Source: Serinus canaria (Eukaryota > Chordata > Aves > Passeriformes > Fringillidae). From it: DNA of 64,000 nucleotides. Under the pieces are notes generated by a model, which saw only the letters and a list, made by a program, of their open reading frames with translations, was not told the DNA's origin and made no database searches. Below, piece by piece: positions 26,251-35,170 of the stretch. Where the stretch lies: the NCBI RefSeq assembly GCF_022539315.1, contig NC_066314.1, forward strand, positions 43,089,180-43,153,179. The letters run 5' to 3'. Each line of letters opens with the position of its first letter. The stretch's first letter is position 1. A program made the position numbers and the translations under genes.

Positions 26251-26490
26251 GGGTAACTTAAAGATTTAACAACTATTTAAATAACACAACTTGTTACAGT
26301 TTCAGATTAACACTAACAACTCTAACAGTATTAACTTGTGAACTCGTTCACAATGGAAAAGGGATACAAATACAGGGTAAGAGGGAAAAGGGGTAACTTA
26401 AAGGTTCCACAAGTTAAATAACACAACTTGTTACAGTTTCAAATTGACCTTAACGACTCTAGCAGTATTAGCTTGTGAACTTGTTCACAA
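26223..26490 (+). repeat. 139-bp tandem duplication in LTR U3
   Basis: GGATACAAATACAGGGTAA occurs at 26,223 and again at 26,362. The shared order continues through GGGGTAACTTAAAG, ACACAACTTGTTACAGTTTC, AGTATTA and TTGTGAAC(T)NGTTCACAA, about 85-90% identical by eye. Confidence 0.88.
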
Positions 26491-26497
26491 CACTTCT

Positions 26498-27389
26498 GCT
26501 ACACTGCTGGAAGTTATGAGTGTAACTACAACTCTGCAACTACAGACCAAAGTTAAACATTGCTGAAATTGTGGGGCTTTCACTGATGACAACATGAAAT
26601 TGCAGTACCACAGTAAATGACCAGAAAAGATGAAATTGTTGGAAGCTTTCTGGAAGAGATTGCCACCTTCCAGGAGACACTAACCAAGAGTCTCCAAAAG
26701 GGTAATGCTGTGACAGGAGTGGAGACACAGTCTGCTGATGTGACTTAGAGGCTTTGTGGATGTGTAAATGCCTAAAGTGCTGGAGCCAATCCAGATACTA
26801 GAGCAGCAGGTCAGACAATTGATTTTTGTCTTTTCTTCTTGTCTTTTATCAATGTTGTGTAAATATAACCTTGTCTTTGAAATGCTTTGTGACTCAGTCT
26901 ATGAAAGAAGTGCAGCAGGTAGCCCCAGAGCAGCAGTGTGCCTGAGACATTCAGGTGAGTTTTCTGTATGCCTTGAATATTGGAACATGCAATTTCATCT
27001 ACATAAAATCCACAGGCCTTCCCTGTGGAAGATTGTTACAGGTACTGTGAAGATCTGGCTGGCTGAACAGAGGAAGCTGCTGCATCCAGTGTAATTTAAC
27101 CTGGAAAGCAAGCAGGCTATGCTTGCTAGCTTGTGAAATAACCAATAGTGTTAGAGATGTCCCTTCAAATTATGGGATTATGGGTTATTTTGCAGCTAAT
27201 ATAAGACTATGGCATGATGGCACATTCCCAGGACAGGCAGGTGCACTGCTGCCCGTTGCTGGGGCATTGTGCCCCCTCCCTCAGCCAAACAGCTGCTGCC
27301 AATGCCGAGGTTGCCTCAGTGCCTCCACTGTGGGTTTGAGCTCCCAAGACTCTCCCAGCACAGGGACCACCTGAGTGAGCAGTCAGTGT
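26498..27389. other. Intergenic, nothing recognised
   Basis: Unique-looking sequence between the solo LTR and a CR1 fragment. The 108-residue frame at 26,768-27,094 has no recognisable homology. Confidence 0.55.
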
Positions 27390-27845
27390 TTGGCCAAGGG
27401 TCCCATGAGGAGCAGCTGAGGGAGTTGGGGGTGTTTAGCCTGGAGGAGGCTCGGGGAGCCCCTTCATTCTCTACAACTACCTGGAAAAAAGGTTGTAATA
27501 AGGTGGGGGTTGGACAGCCTGTGACAGTGCTGTCCACAGTGGCTAATTACTGCCTTATTGCACACCAGCTATTGAATCCGCTTTCTTGTGGACAAAAGCA
27601 CAAGAGGAAGAGGACTCAAGCCAGGGGAGGTTCAGGTTGGACATCATGAGGAATTCCTCCACAGGAAGGATTGTTAAACATTGGGACAGGTTCCCCAGAG
27701 AGATGGTGGAGTGAGGACCAGTGGAGGTGTTCAAGAAATGACAGAACATGGCGCTTACATGGCCTAGGTGTCAAGGTGTACAAAGATGCGTCAAATATTG
27801 GACTGGGTGATCTCAGAGTTCTTTTCCAATGTAACTGATTCCGTG
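27390..27845 (+). mobile_element. CR1 LINE 3' fragment
   Basis: Plus-strand CR1 words: GAGGAGCAGCTGAGGGAGTT, GTGTTTAGCCTGGAGGAGG, CCTTCATTCTCTACAACTAC, AGGTTCAGGTTGGACATCA, GGGACAGGTTCCCCAGAGAG, and a terminal GACTGGGTGATCTCAGAGT followed by GATTCCGTGAAT. A roughly 100-bp less typical stretch lies in the middle. It ends about 15 bp before the MRPL42 CpG island. Confidence 0.9.
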
Positions 27846-27859
27846 AATATGTGTTTGTG

Positions 27860-28460
27860 TGTCCGCTTGCTCCCCGGCCCGGCCAGGCACGGCCCGGCCT
27901 AGCCCTTCCGCATCTATGTTACTACCAAGGGCTCGTCGCCGGTACCGGAGCAGCGCTGAGGGCGGAGGGGAGGCTGGCGGAGGCGGTGCCGGTGCCCCCT
28001 CGCCGCCCGCACTACGAGTCCCGGCGTTCCGCGGGCCGAGCCGCCGCCGGAGCCGGAACGGCCGCGCGGCGCCGCTTCCGCCGGCGGGGCTGGCGCGGGC
28101 TGGCGCGGAGCTGGCGGTGCCCGCGGGGGAGCGGCCGGGCAAGGCCGGAGAGACTCTGCCTACGTTCAGAGGGGCTGAACCCTGTGCGGCACGCTCAGGA
28201 CTTTTATAACGGGTACTCTTTTGCTTGCTCTGACGGATTAGTGACTTGGTTTGCTTGTAGTGCTAAATATCTTCTTTGGTTCTAAGCCTCGGGTTTCGCG
28301 CTCCCGCGTGTTGCTGGCACACGCGCTGGAGTTTCCTGTGCGCTGTCTCGGGGATGGGACTGTTCCCATTCAAACCGGAGCGCTCCTCGCAGAGGGGCCG
28401 GGAAGGGGCTGACCCCTGTCAGGTGCCTGACCCCCGTCCTTGGACCGAGATCCGCCGCGT
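27860..28460 (+). promoter_or_regulatory. MRPL42: MRPL42 CpG-island promoter (5' UTR exon probably inside)
   Basis: About 350 bp of very CpG-dense DNA (27,860-28,215) with a weaker GC-rich shoulder to about 28,460, directly upstream of MRPL42 and facing away from UBE2N. The first coding exon is 1 kb further on and is preceded by splice-acceptor sequences, so an untranslated first exon here is likely. I could not choose its donor: CAG|GTGCCT near 28,421 and TAG|GTGTGG near 28,517 are both only moderate. Confidence 0.7.
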
Positions 28461-28657
28461 TCCTCGTACCCTTTTTTGTTAAGGAGCTTCTGAGGGCAAG
28501 TTATGAGCAGCTCTGTAGGTGTGGGTGCTCCCTTAACTTCAGCAGCATTGGCACAGATAAAAAGAATGCTGAATAATATGTCGAAATTAGAAAATGCACG
28601 TTTCTGGTGATGTTCTGAAGTCCAAAATATGAAGTACTTTTAAAAAGGGTTTGTAGC

Positions 28658-28710
28658 TTGTTGGTTTTTTTTGTTTGTTTGTTTGTTTGTTTTGGTTTTT
28701 TTTTTTTTTT
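28658..28710. repeat. (TTTG)n and T-rich tract
   Basis: TTTTTTGTTTGTTTGTTTG-type repeat followed by a 14-T run, within the predicted 5' UTR intron of MRPL42. Confidence 0.85.
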
Positions 28711-29408
28711 AATGTGTATGTCTTTAAACTGTTTCCAGTTGCTTTTTTCTAGGTTTCATTTTAAGTTTCTGTTTAAAGCAATTTTTTTTTTTTCAGTAGA
28801 CAGTGAAAACATAAGGTGTCCTTCTGCTTCTGTGAAATTTTGGGTAACATTTAAGGTATTCTAAATGGTGTTTCTGAGTTTTCAGGTGTATTGCTGAGAT
28901 GGCTGAAACTGATTACCTGCATTTAGAGATTTTTTTAACTGCAGCAAGTGTAGTTTATAAGTATTTTCGTTTTTGTACTGGGTGATGGTATTTACATTGT
29001 TAACAAGAAAAGCATAGTTCATGAGTAATTTTATGGAGTGTGCAGAAGAAAGGATACAAATTTTAGGTGGGTGAGTACCAGTAGAAAAACCTGTGAGAAG
29101 GCACAGGCGTGGAAGCTTTTTTTCAAAGTTGAACCTTCAAAGACTCCCTCTTAGTAAATAAAGTGTTGTGTTATTTTTGGCTGTTAAGAAGACAGGTACC
29201 ATTATCTTAAGTGATAAGGACTTCTAAACAATTGACAATGAAGAATTATGTTGCATCATTTTTTTCCATAAGATATTCAAGAAATTAAGTTGTTGATCTT
29301 TTGTATCCTGAATAGTTACAAAACTGGTTTCTTTCAGAGGGTGTTCTGCAGAGAAAAAGGTCTTTGAGTTCCATCTTGTCCAGGACTGGTTTCCTGTCTG
29401 CTGTCACC

Positions 29409-29490
29409 ATGGCAATGTCACTTAGAACTGTGTGGTCCAGCCTCCTTTGGATGCGTTCAGCAGTAACCTGCAAGCAGGTCCCACTGCAGA
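29409..29490 (+). CDS. MRPL42: MRPL42 coding exon 1
   Basis: 82 nt encoding residues 1-27 and the first base of N28, with donor CAGA|GTAAGT. It encodes the presumed targeting peptide (starts MAMSLRTVW). The probable acceptor of this exon is TTTCTTTCAG ending at 29,337, which leaves about 71 nt of 5' UTR before the ATG; TTCTGCAG ending at 29,351 is an alternative. Confidence 0.9.
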
Positions 29491-32400
29491 GTAAGTAGGG
29501 ATGAAATTGTGGAAGTCCTATATTAAAATTTGTTCCTTGAGAACCTCTTTCCTGTAGAGTTTAAAGTAATGGAAACATGGAAGTGACTTTTCTATTTGAA
29601 CAGAATCGAGTCTTTAGTCTGTGCTCTATTCTAATAGTAATCTAAAGGATATCTTTATTTGTTTTTTTCTTTTTTTGTGCTTTTTAAACCTTCATGGTCC
29701 AAGTAGGATGCTCCCCAAATTTATTGATTAGCTGGTAAATACTACCCTCTTACCACTGATTAGCATTGAAGATTTAAATTGATTTTTTCAGACTTAGAAA
29801 AGTGATGAGAAAAGGCTATAGTAAAATTTCATTGCTTAACATAAACAGAGAACAAGTAGAAACAGGCAGTACTATTTCTTAGATTTTTGTCCATGTTTTA
29901 GATGTCAATAGAAAGACATAGGGTAGATAGTAAAGGTGGTAGAAAAGGCAGTAATGGAGAAAATAGAATAGGTATGTTACATTTTAGAGGTAAGTGGGCA
30001 AGGAAGGGAAAGAAATTTTAGGAAGACGTACAGACTAGTTGCAGTTTACCAGAACTCAACTCCTTAATAGCTAAGAATAGTTTAATTAGAAGAACTGAAG
30101 AGTGGAAGTGCTAACAGTAATTCTGAATTTAAGAGTTTGCATCTAAATTATTTCTGAGAGGATGATAGCTACACAAAAGTTTCTTTTGGCTTTTTCAGCC
30201 TTTGCAGTCTTGACACAATGAATGCTCTGTCCCTGTGCTAGGAGCAGCCATGAAGAATCCTATTTGTATTAAAAGATGGGTTAAATAAAATAATGTCAGA
30301 TAAAGCTGAAACCTTTTTATGACTTAACAGAAAGGTCAGAACATGTGAGGACTTGTTTCTTATGATCATAATTATGTTCTAAAAGAGTGGTTGTTGAATA
30401 AAGCTTTACCGGACACAGAAACTTCCATGTGGATTTGTCTCAGGTTCTGGCAATAAAGGAAGGGGGTTCTGGTGGAAGTCAACTCCAGGCACATCCCAGG
30501 CCCACCTTGGGCCTGGATACCTGCACTGTTGTGGGAGGCAGTGCCTACAGGATGATTCCTGTGTGAGGGGCTATAGAACACCTTATATTAGTTGTGGTTG
30601 GACTCTGTTCTGATTTTGAAAGTCTTTTCCAACATTAATTATTATATTATTCTATTAAAAAAAAGGGAATCAAACCATGGAGAAGGGACGTCTGTGATCC
30701 AAGCTCCTGCTCAAAGCAGGGTCAGCTCTGCAGTCATATTGGGTTGCTCAGGGCTTGCTGGGTCTTTGAAATCTCCAAGGACAGAGAACTCACAAGCCTG
30801 CCTGAGTCTCAATCCTCCCAGCTGGCTGTCCTCATGAGGAAAAGATTTCTCTACATATCCAGTCAGAGCCCCTCCTTTGGATTTTTATAATAAATATTGC
30901 TATGAATGAAATTATGACCTTCCCTCTAAGTTCTAAGGTTCTTTACATATATAAAGGATATTTCCCAATGGTGAATTCTGTAGGTATTTCATTCATACAG
31001 TGATTTTACTCAGGAAAACAGTGCAGCTAGGAAGGTAAGAATAGGTCATAGCTGCCTGTATACTGTGTTTTTTTGATTGCACTGCTAGAAAGCTGTATAC
31101 TAAAATGAACTTCTAGTTAGATAGTATTTGGGTTATGTTAATCTAAAACTGAATATCATTATAATCCTTGATTAAGACTTGAAACAATGAAAATTGAAAA
31201 TGTAAACATTCTTAATTGGGCACAGCTCTGCTTGTTTCTACATGAGAGTTCTATACTTGGTTTTTATTGCAGATGGAGCAGTGTATCATGCTTGCCATAA
31301 ATCTACATACTCAGTTCTCCCTGAAGACTACAATTGGTATGTAAACATGCTGATGTGTGGCCTTTTCATGTAATGTTTATTTTTATTCCAGGGCGACTTT
31401 CTCTCTCTGTCCTGAAGTCATCATATAATAGTATCAAACACATATATTGCCAATATTGGATATATGTATTAATTTCAGCTAAAATACTGTCTCTGATAGT
31501 AATGCCTGTGAAGTTTATGTTTCAATGTAATGAAAAGTCATGCAGGACTTGTTCTAAACATGTTGATGACTCCCAGTACCTCTGCTGTTTTGTTTGTGGA
31601 AGAGCAAAATTAGCTTACAGTAGTAATTTCCATTGTTGTTAAGACAAGGTCCAGGTATTTTTGTGCTGCTGCATGGCAAACTTGTGTAGAAATGGGAAAA
31701 TATAATATAAATGTAGTGAGAAACACTGAATTCATGTCACCACAGTTTTAGGAAGCTAAATGTGTCATGGGATGGGAAAGGAAGGTGAGAAAAGTTGTAT
31801 TCTCACAATGAAACTCTCAGTAAGACTTCTTGTTCAGCATTTTTTACATAATAGAAAAGTTAAAACCCAAAACAGAGCTTTGTTTCCTGTTATTTCATTA
31901 CAGATGCCATGCATCTTATAAAGCCATGCTGTCCTTGAGATCATTATCCCATCTGTTTAGAGTTTTATATGCAACTATTTAAGTGTTTAGGATTTTTTTT
32001 CCAACTCATATTTCCAGCTATTTTAATAATTCATTTTAGCCATTTTTTTCCTCTTCATCTTGAAAAAGAAAAAGCAAGATTATTGAGGAAACAAAAACTT
32101 GGAAGTTTGGTTCAAATGTTTATGACCCTTATTTTATAGAAGATTATTAAGGATTCATAAATGCAGGGTCAAATCCAGTTTTCTTTGGGACATAGGCTGC
32201 TCAGTTGTTCAGTACTTCTGAACGTTATGCTTTTTTTTTTTTATTTTTATAGCAAAGTGGAACTTGCAGTGACATCTGATTCGAAGACAATTGTCTGCTA
32301 CCACCCTTCACTTGAGATTCCATACGAGCATACAAAAGTATGTCCAAGTGTGCACATTTATATTTCTTACTTGTAAAGGTATTTAGTAATTCATAGGTTT

Positions 32401-35094
32401 GAGTCTTTAGAGCATAGTTTTAAATTTGAAATACTTTTTAGTATGTGATCAGCACATCTGTGCAGTAAATGACTGATGAATATAGCTGCTGCCACAAGGA
32501 GGAGTTTACTCTTAGTTGAATTGAGGGAAGGTTTTGCAGAGTGAGAAAAGTTCAGGTATCCCAGCATACAGAAGCTCTAGTAGAATTAAACAAGGCACTA
32601 AAACACTTGTGCACTACAGAGAATATAGTGTCTGTCTACGTGGGTACTCCTCAGAGAGGATGATTGGAATGCAGGTTATGGCTCACATGTCCTCCTGCAC
32701 AAGAGAATACAAAGAAATACTGCTGCTACTGTTGTCAACTCCAACTTTAGGTTCCATTCAGCATTGAGTTCATAAAAGCCACAAAGAACTTTAAATATTG
32801 ATTTTTTTATCTATCACTAGTACTTTTGATGTGTTCTTTACATGGATAAAAATAATTCTAGTGTTGTGGTTTAACACCTAGATAAATTTTTCTAGTGTAC
32901 ACTTTTTGTTTGAATTTCCAGTTCTTATGTGCTAGTAAAATATTGCAGCTGGCAGCTGTGTTGCTGAAGTACTCAGTGTGAAAATTCTCCATTGAAAACA
33001 AAACCATTTTAGCACTTTTTACCTGCAAATTACATAGGAGTATTTTTAAATCTGGCAGTTGCACATACCTCAAAAAAAACAGGTGTAAAAGGCTAAAACA
33101 AAGGAAAATACTTGTGATAGTGGTAGCAGTTATGTTTCCAATTGAAAGCAAAAAACTTGGTCTTACCTGTTGCATAAAAAATTAGGAAGTGACATTCTTC
33201 TCTAAGGTACGTGTTTTAGCAAAGATTTTTAGCAATGATGATGGTTGCTGTGAATAAAATTCTGACTGGGAATGGTGTGGATACTTTTGTGTTAGTGGAA
33301 CTGGAGCTGATGATTCAGCTAGTGAATTGTAAGATTGAGATCTGCAACAATGACTACAGGAATACTGGTTTTAGGGGTAGGGTCATCAGCTGTAGAAGCT
33401 AAGGTAAACAGGTTCAGATAGACACATCTGCTGCAAGGGGATGTGGTTTCATTTGGGGTGGGAAGGTGGGGACAATAAACAGCCAATGCAATTGCAGGTA
33501 TTTTTCTGTCCTTTTTTTTGTTTCAGCTGTTAGATAGCATTACAGATTACTCTTACTAGCTTGGCTTTTTTACTTTCTCAATTAAATAAAACAAGGAGAA
33601 ACAGGACATACATATACATTACTGTTTTGCTAGCCCATACCACGGCCAGATCCAGTGAATAATAAAGAAGAAAACCTTGATCAAGTTTTAAAATCCAGAT
33701 TGAATGAAAAAGAGCTAAAGAACAGTAGAGGTCCTACAATTGAAGAGCTCAGCAAAATGTTTTACACAACAAAACATCGCTGGTATCCTGTGGGACAGTA
33801 AGTATTTTCAATTTGTCTGTTCCTTTTGGAAGTAAAGGGAAATACAGGAATAATTTAATGACCAGATTCAACCTAGGATGAGTCATGTCAGACAAGATAC
33901 CTCTAGCATTTGGGCTACTACATAAAATCTTCAATGCAGTGTTGGGTAAATGGAAGACTGTATTTAATCAGAGGTTTTTTTAACACTGCTCCTTTGACAG
34001 ACTTTGCCACTTTTTTTCTGTAAAATATGTGACAGTGTAGAAATTTCTCATACATCCAGTTAGCAACTGCTTTGAGTCATTTACTAAGTTCCATAACAGA
34101 ATCTACTATGTAAAATAACCTCAATGGACATAACCAAATACAGCTTGGAAACATGCATTGCCTATTCCTTAGCAACCTCAATGGGATGATTCTCAGACTT
34201 AAGAGGTAGTAGAGGTTTTTCATTTGGAATGGTGAAAAGTGCTCTTTGGTGTGTCTTGTGTTCAGAAATGGAGGAGGAGGAGAGGTGCACATATACATGA
34301 CTGAGCTTAAAGAGGAACTGTGGGCATTCAGGTATACTGATGTAAACAAGCAGCATTCTGGTGTGTGTTACACCCTTCCACTCCATGTTATGTCGTCTTT
34401 TGATAGCTGCTAATTTTGTAGCTATGGAGACATAATACAGGCAATTTTGTTGTTGTTGTTGTTGTCCACAGAAAACTTTTTAATTAATGTGCTTTGGGAG
34501 TAGATATAAGGAATGGAAAGATAGGACTTTTATGACCAAAGGGTAGCTGTCACTTTGATGAAGATCAGACAGGATCTGCCTTGTTTAGCATGCATAATTA
34601 TGAGGAAAGTGTGGTTCGTTATTTGTTCAGAATAATTTGTTTTTTAGTTTTTCTGCAGAATATTACACTATTTAACATACAGTCTGGCACAGCTCCTTTG
34701 AAAATCTTTGTTCTATAGCAATCATTTTAGCCAAAGGCAAGGCTGACCATGTAATAAAATTAATTTCACACAAAGGATTAAGAATAAACAGCAGCCTTTG
34801 TGCCTATTCAGCTGTAGAACTGATTGGATTATTGCGTGCTTGTAGCAGATGTAGCAATAGAAATAAGTAGCATTATGTAACCCCACAAACAACAGAGATG
34901 ACATCTAATGAGTGGTGATGGATTGTGCTCTTGTATCTTGTATTTCACTTCCTTGTGTAACCTCAGATCACTCACTGGGGCAGAAATACCACAAAAATAA
35001 AGGCTGTTCACAGCTTTACTCACTGCAATGTCTTTTTTTTTCTTTTAGGTATCATAGGAGACGCAAGAATCCTAATCCTCCTAAAGACCGATAA
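29409..35094 (+). CDS. MRPL42: MRPL42, mitochondrial large-subunit ribosomal protein mL42, 5 coding exons
   Basis: Spliced CDS: 29409-29490, 31273-31336, 32253-32337, 33634-33797 and 35049-35094, totalling 441 nt (146 residues plus stop). All borders are GT/AG and the phases close. Recognisable blocks are [60 protein letters not shown] and the terminal NPNPPKDR, which match vertebrate MRPL42 (142 residues in human, also called MRPS32). The first ~26 residues are poorly conserved, rich in Arg, Ser and hydrophobics, and acid-free, as expected of a mitochondrial targeting peptide. The product is a structural component of the 39S mitoribosomal subunit in the matrix. The start has an ideal context (A at -3, G at +4). 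A second in-frame ATG two codons later is less well placed. Confidence 0.96.
30540..30657 (+). mobile_element. CR1 LINE 3' tail (degenerate)
   Basis: GGTTGGACTCTGTTCTGATT, then GAAAGTCTTTTCCAACATTA and a TATTATTCTATT tail reproduce the CR1 terminal block in diverged form. The 5' limit is uncertain. Confidence 0.7.
30690..30895 (-). mobile_element. CR1 LINE fragment
   Basis: The plus strand carries the reversed CR1 words CCAAGCTCCTGCTCAAAGCA, GGGTCAGCTCTGCAG, GGTTGCTCAGGGCTTG, TTTGAAATCTCCAAGGACAG and AGATTTCTCTACATATCCAG. It lies in opposite orientation to, and about 30 bp from, the preceding CR1 tail. Confidence 0.88.
31273..31336 (+). CDS. MRPL42: MRPL42 coding exon 2
   Basis: 64 nt, acceptor TTTTTATTGCAG, donor TTG|GTATGT. 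Encodes [20 protein letters not shown] and the start of the NC pair, a well-conserved block of the family. Confidence 0.95.
32253..32337 (+). CDS. MRPL42: MRPL42 coding exon 3
   Basis: 85 nt, acceptor a long T-run ending TTTTTATAG, donor AAAA|GTATGT. Encodes [20 protein letters not shown] through EHTK. Confidence 0.96.
33634..33797 (+). CDS. MRPL42: MRPL42 coding exon 4
   Basis: 164 nt, acceptor TGTTTTGCTAG, donor GGACA|GTAAGT. Encodes [10 protein letters not shown] through HRWYPVG and two bases of Q. The acidic/basic middle ([18 protein letters not shown]) is the variable part; [18 protein letters not shown] is the conserved part. Confidence 0.96.
35049..35094 (+). CDS. MRPL42: MRPL42 coding exon 5 (C-terminus)
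   Basis: 46 nt, acceptor TTTTTTTTCTTTTAG. Completes Q and encodes [14 protein letters not shown], with stop TAA at 35092-35094. The basic tail matches the family C-terminus. Confidence 0.96.
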
Positions 35095-35170
35095 CAAAGA
35101 TAACTTCTTGTTCATCAGGACTGTGCTATTAATTTTGACTGGAAATAAAAGTTACAGAAGGTGACGTGTT
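35095..35170 (+). terminator. MRPL42: MRPL42 3' UTR and poly(A) signal
   Basis: AATAAA at 35,144-35,149, 50 nt after the stop, followed within 25 nt by a GT-rich element (GTGACGTGTTTGGCTGT). This predicts a very short 3' UTR ending near 35,162-35,170. Confidence 0.85.

Larger units (their letters stand above)
25708..26492 (-). mobile_element. Avian ERV solo LTR with 5-bp target-site duplication
   Basis: A 785-bp element with TGT...ACA termini flanked by a perfect CTTCT on both sides (25,703-25,707 and 26,493-26,497). A 5-bp duplication is typical of class III (ERVL-like) insertions, though not exclusive to them. Orientation is set to minus because AATAAA occurs on that strand at about 25,749-25,754, roughly 45 bp from the element's end. 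The U3 side holds a 139-bp tandem duplication, 28-29 bp sub-repeats and 8-bp inverted repeats; a GCTGCC/GCT repeat lies toward the other end. No gag, pol or env sequence is present. Confidence 0.85.
29491..35048 (+). other. MRPL42: MRPL42 introns (four, 0.9-1.8 kb)
   Basis: Introns are 29491-31272, 31337-32252, 32338-33633 and 33798-35048, separated by coding exons 2-4. The first contains CR1 fragments at about 30,540-30,895. The others are AT-rich with no repeat family, RNA gene or coding sequence recognised. Confidence 0.85.

Noticed and set aside
32862..32878. TGTTGTGGTTTAACACC resembling the start of a passerine LTR family
   Set aside because: The similarity ends after about 15 bases; no LTR body, TATA or poly(A) signal follows.
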